In this document: positions 35,714-44,001 of the stretch, piece by piece
Layout of the letters: each line of letters opens with the position of its first letter
Position numbering within the stretch: the stretch's first letter is position 1
Origin: Streptomyces tanashiensis
GTDB taxonomy: Bacteria; Actinomycetota; Actinomycetes; Streptomycetales; Streptomycetaceae
Assembly: GCF_014648895.1 (NCBI RefSeq)
Contig: NZ_BMRZ01000006.1
Location: 270,244 to 334,243 of the forward strand
Direction of reading: 5' to 3'
Length of the DNA: 64,000 bases
The notes under the pieces: generated by a model
Told to the model about the DNA's origin: nothing
The model's input: the letters and a program-made list of their open reading frames with translations, nothing else
Databases searched by the model: none
Program-made: the position numbers and the translations under genes

Positions 35714-36828
35714 CCGGCCACCTCCGCGGTGACGATGTCGTACGGGACGTCCGCCGGCGCCAGGAGGCGCAGGGTGCGCTCCGCCTCGGCCGTGAGCGCC
35801 GCGCGTTCCGCGCGCGTCACTCGTGCGAAGGGCTCGATGGTGAGCGTGGTGCGGTCCTTCGCCTCGTCGAGGCGCCAGAGCCCGGCGAGGAAGCCGTCGA
35901 GGAGGAAGACGCGGTGGGCCTGGTTGCCGGTCCAGGTGCGGGTGCGGTACTCGGCGGGGACGACACGGGTGCGGTCGGCGTGCGAGAGGAGCAGGTTGTC
36001 GAACTCGGGGAGGAAGCGGGGCGGGGCGGGGGTGTCCTCGTCGGGGCGGGGCGCGTCGGGGAGGTCGAAGAGCTCGGTGCCCTGCTCGTCCCGGAAGACG
36101 AGGAGCTCGGACCGCAGCCGCTCGAAGGCCGGGCGGAGGCGGGTGAGACCGCACCAGAGCTGCATGTCCTTGACGGAGGCGGGGCCGAAGGCGCCGAGGT
36201 AGCGCAGGACGGTCTCGTCCAGGTCGGCGGCTTCGTCCTCGGGCCCGTCGAACCAGGTCCGGACGGTGGTGAGCGCGACCTGCCCGCTGCGCCGCCAGAG
36301 GCCGCGCGGGGTGACCTGCACCATCAGGAGCAGACAGCGGGCGGCGATGGTGAGCGCCAGCGGGTCGGCGTCCGGCCACTCCTGGAGCAGGTGCTCCCGC
36401 AGGTCCTTGGGGGTGCGGGGCTGTTCCTCGACGTACGCGGTGGCCAGGGCGGTGAGCCGGTCGAGGTCGACGCCGTCGAGCCCCTTCCGGAACATCTTCA
36501 GCTCCCGGTCGATGGCCCCGGCCTGGACGAGCCGGCGCAGGCCGACGGCGTCGCGGGCGGTGTGGGTGTGGACGGTGGACCGGAGCGAGACGATACGGGC
36601 GACCCGCCGGGACTCCATCAGGGCGGACAGGTCCTCGGGCCGGAACCCGTCGAGGCGGGCGGCGAGCGCGTAGTACGGGGGCTTGGTGTTCTGGGCCTGG
36701 AGGCCGACGAGGTGGGCGACGGCCTCCTCGACGCCGAGCGGGGCGGGGCGCAGGAGCAGCTGCCGGTCGAGGGTGGCACGGTTCAGGGCGCGGGCACCGA
36801 GCACGGGGTGGGTCGTCTTGAGGGCCAT
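35710..36828 (-). CDS. AlkZ-like winged-helix DNA glycosylase
   Basis: The 372-residue protein belongs to the HTH_42 family. Its founding member, AlkZ of Streptomyces, removes azinomycin crosslinks and other N7-alkylguanines. Three winged-helix units and the catalytic Q-x-Q motif (GLQAQNTKPPYYALAARL, near residue 48) fit the family. The stretch FLLDGFLAGLWRL in the C-terminal third is also typical. The QAQ motif suggests a functional glycosylase. Whether the target is self-made genotoxins or general damage cannot be read here. It overlaps the SUKH-3 gene by 4 bases. Confidence 0.8.
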   Translation of the reverse strand: MALKTTHPVLGARALNRATLDRQLLLRPAPLGVEEAVAHLVGLQAQNTKPPYYALAARLDGFRPEDLSALMESRRVARIVSLRSTVHTHTARDAVGLRRLVQAGAIDRELKMFRKGLDGVDLDRLTALATAYVEEQPRTPKDLREHLLQEWPDADPLALTIAARCLLLMVQVTPRGLWRRSGQVALTTVRTWFDGPEDEAADLDETVLRYLGAFGPASVKDMQLWCGLTRLRPAFERLRSELLVFRDEQGTELFDLPDAPRPDEDTPAPPRFLPEFDNLLLSHADRTRVVPAEYRTRTWTGNQAHRVFLLDGFLAGLWRLDEAKDRTTLTIEPFARVTRAERAALTAEAERTLRLLAPADVPYDIVTAEVAG

Positions 36829-36947
36829 GATCCGTACGCTACCGAGAGTTGCGGACAGATTCCGTCCTCAAGGCGTATCGAAGGGGTCCGAGCGGGATCC
36901 CAGGAGGGGTGGGACGGGACCGGGGAGACCGGGACGGGACCGAGGGC

Positions 36948-37035
36948 AGGCCGGGTCGGAATCGAGGGAACACCGGGGCGGGACCGGGCGGAGGCCGGGT
37001 CGGGATCGAGGGGAGACGGGGACGGTATCCGGACG
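36948..37035. repeat. 44-bp imperfect tandem repeat upstream of corA
   Basis: Two copies begin AGGCCGGGTCGG at 36948 and 36992; a partial third (GAGACCGGGACGGGACC) precedes them. The whole 36880-37040 stretch is strongly G-rich on this strand. No gene is seen. Confidence 0.65.
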
Positions 37036-37096
37036 GGAGTGATTCGCCCCATATATCCTGCTCTCGGTCCACCGACCGAGGAGGAGGTGCACGACG

Positions 37097-38203
37097 ATGT
37101 CCGACCGTCGCCCCCGCGCGGCCTGGCGCCGCCGGCCCGAACCGCCGCCCGCGGCCTCGTCCGCGCGGCCGCCCTCGGTACAGCCCAGCGTGGTGCAGTC
37201 GACGCTCTACCGCGACGGTCGCCGGGTCTCCTCCCCCCTCACCCTCGCGGACACCTTCCGCCAGCTGCGCGAGCACCCCGACGGCATGGCCTGGATCGGC
37301 CTCCAGCGCCCGACCGAGGAGGAACTCCACTCCCTGGCAGCCGAGTTCGACCTGCACGAGCTGGCCGTCGAGGACGCGCTGGAGGCCCATCAGCGTCCCA
37401 AGCTGGAGCGGTACGGCGACACGCTCTTCGTCGTCCTGCGCGCCGCCCGCTACCTCGACGCCCAGGAGGAGGTCGACTTCGGCGAGCTCCATGTCTTCGT
37501 GGGCCCGGACTTCCTCATCACGGTCCGGCACGGCGCCGCCCCGGACCTCACGGCCGTCCGCCGCCGCATGGAGCAGAACCCGGACCTGCTGGCCCTGGGA
37601 CCCGAAGCGGTCCTGTACGCGATCCTCGACGCGGTGGTCGACGGCTACGCCCCGGTGGTGGCGGGCGTCCAGAACGACATCGACGAGATCGAGACGGAGG
37701 TCTTCGGCGGCGACCCGGCGGTCTCCCGCCGCATCTACGAACTCTCCCGCGAGATGGTCGAGTTCCAGCGCGCCACCCGCCCCCTGGTGGGCATGCTGCA
37801 CGCCCTGATGGCCGGCTTCGCCAAGTACGGCACGGACGAGGAGCTCCAGCGCTACCTCCGCGACGTCGCCGACCACGTCACCCACACCAGCGAGCGCGTC
37901 GACGGCTTCCGCCAGGCCCTGGCGGACATCCTCACGGTCAACGCGACCCTGGTCACCCAGCAGCAGAACGCCGAGATGCGCGCCCTGGCGGAAGCCGGCT
38001 TCGAGCAGAACGAGGAGATCAAGAAGATCTCCGCGTGGGCCGCCATCCTCTTCGCGCCGACGCTGGTGGGAACGATCTACGGGATGAACTTCGACAACAT
38101 GCCGGAGCTGCACTGGGCGGGCGGGTATCCGTTCGCGGTGGTGCTGATGGCGGTGGTGTGCGTGAGCCTGTACGTCGTCTTCAAGAAGAAGGACTGGCTG
38201 TAG
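37097..38203 (+). CDS. corA: CorA-type magnesium/cobalt transporter
   Basis: A 368-residue protein with a long cytoplasmic N-terminal domain, two C-terminal membrane spans and the pore motif GMN in TIYGMNFDNMPELHWAGGYP. The C-terminus is basic (KKKDWL), as in CorA. The ATG lies 7 bases after GAGGAGGTG. Residues 1-35 are a Pro/Arg-rich tail. It is followed 23 bases later by a histidine phosphatase gene on the same strand. Mg2+ is the usual substrate; Co2+ or Ni2+ also pass in relatives. Confidence 0.93.
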   Translation: MSDRRPRAAWRRRPEPPPAASSARPPSVQPSVVQSTLYRDGRRVSSPLTLADTFRQLREHPDGMAWIGLQRPTEEELHSLAAEFDLHELAVEDALEAHQRPKLERYGDTLFVVLRAARYLDAQEEVDFGELHVFVGPDFLITVRHGAAPDLTAVRRRMEQNPDLLALGPEAVLYAILDAVVDGYAPVVAGVQNDIDEIETEVFGGDPAVSRRIYELSREMVEFQRATRPLVGMLHALMAGFAKYGTDEELQRYLRDVADHVTHTSERVDGFRQALADILTVNATLVTQQQNAEMRALAEAGFEQNEEIKKISAWAAILFAPTLVGTIYGMNFDNMPELHWAGGYPFAVVLMAVVCVSLYVVFKKKDWL

Positions 38204-38226
38204 AGGAAGGAAAGGAGCAGCGGGCC

Positions 38227-38832
38227 ATGGGTGACCTCCTCCTGATCCGCCACGGTGAGACCGAGTGGAGCGCCACCGGGCGGCACACCGGCCGTACCGA
38301 TCTGCCGCTCACGCCCGACGGCGAGGCGGAGGCGCGTACGCTCGCGCCGTTCTTCACGGGCCGTCCCTTCGCGTTCGTGCTCACCAGTCCGCTGCGGCGG
38401 GCCCGGCACACGGCCGAGCTGGCCGGTCTGCGGGGCGCCTCGGCGGACGAGGACCTGTGCGAGTGGGACTACGGCGGGTACGAGGGGCTGACCACGGCCC
38501 GCATCCACGAGTCCCGGCCCGACTGGTCGCTGTGGCGCGACGGTGTGCCCCCGCACCCCGACGGGCGGCCCGGTGAGACCGCCGAGGACGTGGGGCGGCG
38601 GGCGGACCGGGTCCTGGCGCGCGCCGCACCGCTGCTCGCGGGCTCCGGGGACGACGGTGTGGTGGTGGCGCACGCGCATCTGCTGCGCGTCCTCACCGCC
38701 CGGTATCTGGGCCTGCCCGCGCCCGAGGGGCGGCTGTTCCTCCTGACGACGGCGACGGTCGGCCGGCTGTCGACGGAGCACGGGCTGCCGGTGGTCGCGG
38801 GCTGGAACCAGCGCCCCCTTCCCCTCGCGTGA
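38227..38832 (+). CDS. Histidine phosphatase family protein
   Basis: A 201-residue phosphoglycerate-mutase-like phosphatase: LLLIRHGETEWSATGRHTGRTDLPLT (RHG catalytic motif), SPLRRARHTAEL, CEWDYGGYEGLT and VVVAHAHLLRVL with the second catalytic His. AAAGGAG precedes the ATG. Many such proteins act on small phosphate esters (cobalamin or sugar phosphates); the substrate is unknown. Its stop overlaps the start of the channel gene by 4 bases (GTGA). Confidence 0.9.
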   Translation: MGDLLLIRHGETEWSATGRHTGRTDLPLTPDGEAEARTLAPFFTGRPFAFVLTSPLRRARHTAELAGLRGASADEDLCEWDYGGYEGLTTARIHESRPDWSLWRDGVPPHPDGRPGETAEDVGRRADRVLARAAPLLAGSGDDGVVVAHAHLLRVLTARYLGLPAPEGRLFLLTTATVGRLSTEHGLPVVAGWNQRPLPLA

Positions 38833-39800
38833 CGCGGGCCCCGGCCGAGGTGGGCGGGAGCGGGGCGGGGCGTGCGTGGTGGGCGGAGCTGCCGCCGGCG
38901 GCCGGGGCCGCGGTGCTCGCCACCGGCATCCTGTCGGTCGGGCTCCACCTGACCGGTTTCGAAGGGGTCTCGGTGGTGGCGCTGTGCCTGGCCACCGCGC
39001 TGTGGCTGCTGCTCGCGTTCGACTTCTCGACCCTGCTCCTCGGGGACCGGCGCCGCTGGGCGGCGAACGCCGACACCCCGCCGGCGCTCACCGCCGTGGC
39101 CGCCACGACGGTGCTCGGCGCCCGGTTCGAGCTCCTCGGCCGCACTCCGGTGGCGGTGGCGTTCCTGGTCCTGGCCTCCGCGGTCTGGCCGGTGCTGCTG
39201 GCCACCGTGCTACGGCACCTGACCCGGCGGGCACCGGGCGCCGCGTTCCTGGTCTGTGTGGCCACCCAGGGGCTCGCGGTGCTGTCCGCGCTCCTCGCGC
39301 CGGAGACCGGTGACTGGCTCGCACGGGTGGCCCTCGTCCTCTTCCTGCTGGGTCTCGCGCTGTACGCCGACGCGCTGGCCCGCTTCGACGTCCGCCAGGT
39401 GGTGACGGGCGCGGGCGACCACTGGATCGCGGGCGGGGCGATGGCGATCTCGGCACTCGCCGGGTCGAAGCTCCTCACCTCGGGCGCCTGGTCGGGCGGG
39501 GCGGAGACGGCCCTGCGGAGGACGACGTTCGTCCTGCTCGCCCTCGACCTGACCTGGTACGCGGTCCTGCTCTGCGGCGAGCTCGCCCACCGGCGTCTCC
39601 GCTACGACGTCCTCCGCTGGGCGACGGTCTTCCCGCTCGGCATGACGGCGGTGGCGTCCCTGTCGACCGCGGCGGCGACGGGAGTGGACTGGCTGGGGAC
39701 GCTGGGCCGGGTCCTGCTGTGGATCGCGGTCGCCGCCTGGCTCCTGACCGCGTACGGCCTGATCCGCACCTTCACGGGGCGGCCCGCCGGCACCCCCTAG
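38829..39800 (+). CDS. TDT/SLAC1-family transporter (TehA-like)
   Basis: A 323-residue membrane protein with about 10 spans. PPAAGAAVLATGILSVGLHL at the start and later HWIAGGAMAISALAGSK match the voltage-dependent anion channel/C4-dicarboxylate-tellurite resistance family. Substrates in the family are organic acids, chloride, sulfite or tellurite. It is translationally coupled to the upstream phosphatase gene (GTGA overlap) and probably belongs to the corA operon. A specific substrate cannot be given. Confidence 0.8.
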   Translation: MTRAPAEVGGSGAGRAWWAELPPAAGAAVLATGILSVGLHLTGFEGVSVVALCLATALWLLLAFDFSTLLLGDRRRWAANADTPPALTAVAATTVLGARFELLGRTPVAVAFLVLASAVWPVLLATVLRHLTRRAPGAAFLVCVATQGLAVLSALLAPETGDWLARVALVLFLLGLALYADALARFDVRQVVTGAGDHWIAGGAMAISALAGSKLLTSGAWSGGAETALRRTTFVLLALDLTWYAVLLCGELAHRRLRYDVLRWATVFPLGMTAVASLSTAAATGVDWLGTLGRVLLWIAVAAWLLTAYGLIRTFTGRPAGTP

Positions 39801-39870
39801 GCCGGCGGAGGGCTCCTCGGGCGAGGCGGTGGGCGGCCGTGGGGCGGAGCCCGGACGGTTCGCCGCTCCG

Positions 39871-41223
39871 CTACCGCGACGCCCCGGCCGGCCGCTCCAC
39901 CCGGCCGAACGCGAGGTCGAGGATCCGCCGCCATCGCACGGGCGGCACGGGTGCGGGGACGCCGGGCCGGTCGCGCGGCACCAGGACCCGCAGGGCGCCC
40001 GGGCGCAGGGTGCACACGACCGGGGTGGGCATCCGCAGCGCCTCGCCGTCCACCGCCACGGGGATCTCCTCCGTATCGGCGGTCACCTCGACGCGGTGTG
40101 CGGTCAGGACCGTGAGGGCCGTGGACTGGGAGCCCCGGACGGCCAGGTCGGCGGCCTGCGCCGCGTCCTCCACCCGGATCCCGAGCACCCCCAGCTCGCC
40201 GTCGTCCAGGCTGGGGCGGCGGCCGCCGCCGCTGAACTCGTCGGGCGAGACGTACGGGTTGTTGCTGACGAGCAGGGCCTGCTGGGACGAGAGCACCGTG
40301 CCGTCGATCCGCGCGTCCAGCCGCCGCACGCCCTCGCCGAGCAGCAGGTCCGGCATGACGGTGAGGATCGTGCCCGCCTTGGCGTCGCGGTACTCGGGGC
40401 GTTGCACGACGTCGGCGTACACCCCGAAGGACACGGTGTTGACGAAGGCCCGGCCGGCGACGTCGCCGAGGTCGATCCGGAGCTCCTCGCCGTCGGTCAG
40501 CGCGTCGAGGCAGCGGGACGGGTCGGTGCGGTCGAGGCCCAGGTCCATGGCGAAGTGGTTGCGGGTTCCGGCGGAGACCACGAGGAACGGCAGGTCGTGC
40601 TCGGCGGCCACCGCCGCGACCAGCGCCTGGGTGCCGTCGCCGCCCGCGACGCCGAGCAGGTCCGCGCCGTCGGCCACGGCCCCGCGGGCCAGCTCGGCGA
40701 CGTCGGCGGGGGCGGAGGGGTCGAGCAGGATCACCCGCGCTCCGAGCTCCTCCGCCCGCTCGACGAGCCCGAAGCGGCCGACCTTCCCGCCTCCGGACTT
40801 CGGGTTCATGATCAGGACCGCTCGCTCCGGGCGGGGCGCCGCGACCGCGCGCGTCGACCGCTCCGGACTCGATCTGCGCAGCGCCGCCCGCGCGCAGGCC
40901 AGGGCCACGCCCCAGCACAGGACCAGCAGCAGCGCCGTCAGCCACAGGCCGTCGTACGCGTAGAGGACCACGACGCCGACGGGCGCGGCGACCGCGAGCA
41001 GCGCCCCCAGGAGGCGTACCGCGCCGCGGTGCGCCACGAACCACCAGAGGCCGACGGCGCAGAGGACGATGCCGAGGAGCCCGGCCAGGACCACTTCGAG
41101 GCCGCCGTCGCCGAGCGCGAGCAGGAGCACCACCAGCGAACCGACCGCCGCGAGCACCGCCAGCCGCGCGAGCAGTCGCGCGGCCCCGTCCACGCCGGGG
41201 TCCGTTCCACGCGTCCTGCCCAT
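39871..41223 (-). CDS. Diacylglycerol kinase-family lipid kinase with N-terminal membrane region
   Basis: The 450-residue protein has four to five hydrophobic segments in its first 115 residues. A kinase domain follows with ERAVLIMNPKSGGGKVGR, the ATP-binding GGDGTQ (in LLGVAGGDGTQALV) and AGTRNHFAMDLGLD. The family phosphorylates diacylglycerol, sphingosine-like lipids or undecaprenol. ATG 41223 follows GAAGGGGG. It converges with the TDT transporter gene, leaving a 70-base gap with only a weak inverted repeat. Confidence 0.87.
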   Translation of the reverse strand: MGRTRGTDPGVDGAARLLARLAVLAAVGSLVVLLLALGDGGLEVVLAGLLGIVLCAVGLWWFVAHRGAVRLLGALLAVAAPVGVVVLYAYDGLWLTALLLVLCWGVALACARAALRRSSPERSTRAVAAPRPERAVLIMNPKSGGGKVGRFGLVERAEELGARVILLDPSAPADVAELARGAVADGADLLGVAGGDGTQALVAAVAAEHDLPFLVVSAGTRNHFAMDLGLDRTDPSRCLDALTDGEELRIDLGDVAGRAFVNTVSFGVYADVVQRPEYRDAKAGTILTVMPDLLLGEGVRRLDARIDGTVLSSQQALLVSNNPYVSPDEFSGGGRRPSLDDGELGVLGIRVEDAAQAADLAVRGSQSTALTVLTAHRVEVTADTEEIPVAVDGEALRMPTPVVCTLRPGALRVLVPRDRPGVPAPVPPVRWRRILDLAFGRVERPAGASR

Positions 41224-41316
41224 GGTGTCCCCCTTCGTGGTGTCCCGCCGCGAGCACGGTCCGGGGCACCAGCCTGCACGCGGCGGGGCGGGAAGGCATC
41301 CCGGCCGGGCCGTGCG

Positions 41317-41405
41317 GATGAAGGGGCGGGAGCGGGTGCGTGAAGCGACCGGGCCGGGCGCGTGAAGGGGCAGGACCGAGCGCGTGAAGCGACCCGGGCC
41401 GGGCC
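41317..41405. repeat. 22-bp imperfect tandem repeat
   Basis: Units starting GCGTGAAG at 41338, 41360 and 41382, plus a related one at 41317 (GATGAAGGGG). It lies between the lipid kinase and glutamate dehydrogenase genes; nothing else is seen in that 248-base gap. Confidence 0.75.
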
Positions 41406-41471
41406 GCGTCCGTCGGCCGGGCCTGGCCCCGTGACGTGCCGGGCCCGGCCGCCGCTCCCTCCCCGCCGGTG

Positions 41472-42818
41472 TCAGATGACGCCCTGCGCCAGCATGGCCT
41501 CCGCGACCCTCAGGAAGCCCGACACATTGGCGCCGAGCACGTAGTCGTCCGCGTCGGTGCCGTACGCCTCGGCGGTGGCGCGGCACTGGGTGTGGACGTC
41601 GCGCATGACCTGGGCGAGCCGGGACTCGGTCTGCTCGAAGGACCAGGTGTCGCGGGCGGCGTTCTGCTGCATCTCCAGGGCGGAGGTGGCCACGCCGCCG
41701 GCGTTGGCCGCCTTCCCGGGGCCGAAGAGGATCCCGGCCTCCCGGAACACCTCGACCGCCTCGGGCGTGCAGGGCATGTTCGCCCCCTCGGCCACCGCGC
41801 GGACCCCGTTCTTGACCAGGGCCACGGCGTCCTCGCGGCGCAGCTCGTTCTGCGTGGCGCAGGGCAGGGCGACGTCGCACCGGACGTCGTACACCGTGCC
41901 GCGGGCCGAGAAGACCGCGGCCGGCCTGGCCTCCGCGTACGCGGAGAGCCGGGCGCGACGCACCTCCTTGACCTCCTTCAGGAGCTCCAGGTCGATGCCG
42001 TTCTCGTCGACGAGGTAACCGCTGGAGTCGCTGCAGGCCACCACACGGCCGCCCAGGGCGTGGACCTTCTCCACGGCGTACACGGCGACGTTCCCGGACC
42101 CGGAGACCACCACGCGGCGACCGTCGAAGCCCTCGCCGCGGGTGGCGAGCATCTCCTGGGCGAAGTAGACCGCGCCGTAGCCCGTGGCCTCGGTGCGGGC
42201 GTGCGAACCGCCCCAGGCCACCGGCTTGCCGGTGAGGACCCCCGACTCGTACCGGTTGGTGATCCGCTTGTACTGGCCGAAGAGGTAGCCGATCTCCCGC
42301 GCGCCGACGCCGATGTCCCCGGCGGGCACGTCGGTGTGCTCGCCCAGGTGGCGGTACAGCTCGGTCATGAAGGACTGGCAGAAGCGCATGATCTCGCCGT
42401 CCGAGCGGCCCTTGGGGTCGAAGTCCGCGCCGCCCTTGCCGCCGCCGATCGCCATCCCGGTCAAGGCGTTCTTGAAGATCTGCTCGAAGCCCAGGAACTT
42501 CACGATGCCGAGGTTGACGCTCGGGTGGAACCGCAGGCCTCCCTTGTACGGGCCGAGGGCGCTGTTGAATTCCACCCGGAAGCCCCGGTTGACGCGCACG
42601 GTTCCCTGGTCGTCGACCCAGGGAACCCGGAACATCAGCTGCCGCTCAGGCTCGACGAGCCGCTCCACGATCCCGGCCCCGGCGTACTCGGGGTGCCGGT
42701 CGAGCGCGGGCCCGAGGGACTCCAGCACCTCGGCCGCCGCCTGGTGGAACTCGGGCTCGCCGGGGTTGCGCCGGCGGACCTCGGCGTAGACGGACTCGAT
42801 GTGCGCGCTGACGTTCAT
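41472..42818 (-). CDS. gdhA: NADP-specific glutamate dehydrogenase
   Basis: A 448-residue hexameric-type GDH that makes glutamate from 2-oxoglutarate and ammonia. GPYKGGLRFHPSVN, the catalytic Lys in IGGGKGGADFDPKG and the Rossmann motif VSGSGNVAVYAVEKVHALG are all clear. ATG 42818 has GGGAGAGACAC upstream. A TTGGAA/TAAGCC pair (17-bp spacer) lies about 50-80 bases before the ATG. A short palindrome, TCCGCTTGAGCGGA (42847-42860), sits in the presumed leader. Confidence 0.97.
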   Translation of the reverse strand: MNVSAHIESVYAEVRRRNPGEPEFHQAAAEVLESLGPALDRHPEYAGAGIVERLVEPERQLMFRVPWVDDQGTVRVNRGFRVEFNSALGPYKGGLRFHPSVNLGIVKFLGFEQIFKNALTGMAIGGGKGGADFDPKGRSDGEIMRFCQSFMTELYRHLGEHTDVPAGDIGVGAREIGYLFGQYKRITNRYESGVLTGKPVAWGGSHARTEATGYGAVYFAQEMLATRGEGFDGRRVVVSGSGNVAVYAVEKVHALGGRVVACSDSSGYLVDENGIDLELLKEVKEVRRARLSAYAEARPAAVFSARGTVYDVRCDVALPCATQNELRREDAVALVKNGVRAVAEGANMPCTPEAVEVFREAGILFGPGKAANAGGVATSALEMQQNAARDTWSFEQTESRLAQVMRDVHTQCRATAEAYGTDADDYVLGANVSGFLRVAEAMLAQGVI

Positions 42819-42867
42819 GGGCGTGTCTCTCCCTTTCGAACAAGATTCCGCTTGAGCGGATGACTAC

Positions 42868-42896
42868 GGCTTACGCCATCCCCTGAACCGTTCCAA
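42868..42896 (-). promoter_or_regulatory. Candidate gdhA promoter
   Basis: On the minus strand, TTGGAA (42896-42891) and TAAGCC (42873-42868) are 17 bp apart, 50 bases before the gdhA ATG. Confidence 0.4.
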
Positions 42897-42933
42897 CCAG
42901 TTTTCACGTCGAAGTGATCGGACCTCCGGTCGG

Positions 42934-42963
42934 CCGGCCGTACCCGCGCGCGGGTACGGCCGG
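42934..42963 (-). terminator. 30-bp perfect palindrome after the methyltransferase gene
   Basis: The 15-base half CCGGCCGTACCCGCG is followed directly by its complement. It lies 30 bases after the methyltransferase stop and would stop transcription before gdhA on the same strand. The same palindrome could bind protein as DNA. Confidence 0.65.
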
Positions 42964-42992
42964 GGAGCCGGGCCGCCCGGTGCGGCCGGTGG

Positions 42993-43733
42993 TCAGGCGC
43001 GGCAGCGCAGGAGCTCGAAGGGCGGGTTGGCGAGGCAGTCCGCCCAGAACTCCGCGCCGAACTCACGGAGGCCGGCCTCGGACACCTCCAGCGGCACCCA
43101 GGTCAGGTCGCCGAACCCGGCCGCGCGCAGGGAGTTCTCGTAGACCTCCCGGCGCGGACAGGCGCCGACGAACGAGATCGGCGGGTCGAGCAGCGCCGTG
43201 ATCCGGACGCGCGGTCCGGTCTCGATCTCCTCGCCGGTCGCCTCGCAGAGGAAGCCGTACCTGGCGAGCGACGGCCCGTCGAAGCGGTAGTCGGGCTTCT
43301 GCACGAGCAGGAAGAACTCGCCCCCGGGCTTCAGGCTCCGGTGCACGTGGGCGCACATCCGCTCCATGGTGGAGATGTCCGGCGCGTAGTTGAGCGCCTG
43401 GACCCCCAGCGCGATGTCGAAGCGTTCGTCGAGGGGCCGCAGTTCGGCGAGATCGCCCACCTCGTAGCGCACGCCGAGCGGTTCGCTCTCCTCGAACGCC
43501 CGGGCCGCGGCCACCATCTCCCCCGAGATGTCGACGCCGAGCACGTCCGTGGCGCCGCGCCGCTTGAACTCCCTGCTGTAGAAGCCGGTGCCGGAGGCGA
43601 GGTCGAGAATCGACCTGCCCCGTACGTCACCGACCAGGGCCAGGAAGCTCGGCACCTCCCCGTACTGCGTCAGCGGCAGGGACTTGAATCCCTCGAACGC
43701 CTCACCGATCTCGTCGTAGAGCTGCACACTCAT
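42993..43733 (-). CDS. Class I SAM-dependent methyltransferase
   Basis: The 246-residue protein has the SAM motif I LDLASGTGFYSREFKRRGATDVLGVDISGEMV, then FDIALGVQALNYAPD (motif II) and LKPGGEFFLLVQ. This is the generic small-molecule methyltransferase fold; substrate unknown. ATG 43733 is preceded by GGGGAAGGACAGC. It is divergent from the ECF sigma-CAP gene. Confidence 0.88.
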   Translation of the reverse strand: MSVQLYDEIGEAFEGFKSLPLTQYGEVPSFLALVGDVRGRSILDLASGTGFYSREFKRRGATDVLGVDISGEMVAAARAFEESEPLGVRYEVGDLAELRPLDERFDIALGVQALNYAPDISTMERMCAHVHRSLKPGGEFFLLVQKPDYRFDGPSLARYGFLCEATGEEIETGPRVRITALLDPPISFVGACPRREVYENSLRAAGFGDLTWVPLEVSEAGLREFGAEFWADCLANPPFELLRCRA

Positions 43734-43902
43734 CGCGCTGTCCTTCCCCGTGCTCGGTCATGCCCCCTGGTGGACTGTCAGGCCCTGGCAGTCTTGCCGG
43801 ATCGCGACGGAAGTCCGTACTGGCGGAAGCCACGAAGGCCCGGACGTCGCCCTGGCATCCCGTACGGAAGGACGCGCGGCTCCGGGGGCCGTCGGGGATT
43901 CC

Positions 43903-43928
43903 GGAAACTCCTCCGCCGATTCCTGTTA
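43903..43928 (+). promoter_or_regulatory. ECF-type promoter before the sigma-CAP fusion gene
   Basis: GGAAAC (43903-43908) and GTTA (43925-43928) with a 16-bp spacer fit the general ECF pattern GGAAC-N16/17-GTT. The start codon is 74 bases downstream, consistent with autoregulation by the encoded sigma factor. Confidence 0.4.
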
Positions 43929-44001
43929 TCGGACCGCCTCCCCGGGATCTCCCAGATGTTGGCCGTCGACGACAGCGGGAACAGGCAGGGTGATTCGGAG
44001 C

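Noticed and set aside
35914..38832. 972-codon plus frame ending in the histidine phosphatase
   Set aside because: Only the part from ATG 38227 matches a protein family; upstream it runs antisense or out of frame through AlkZ and corA.
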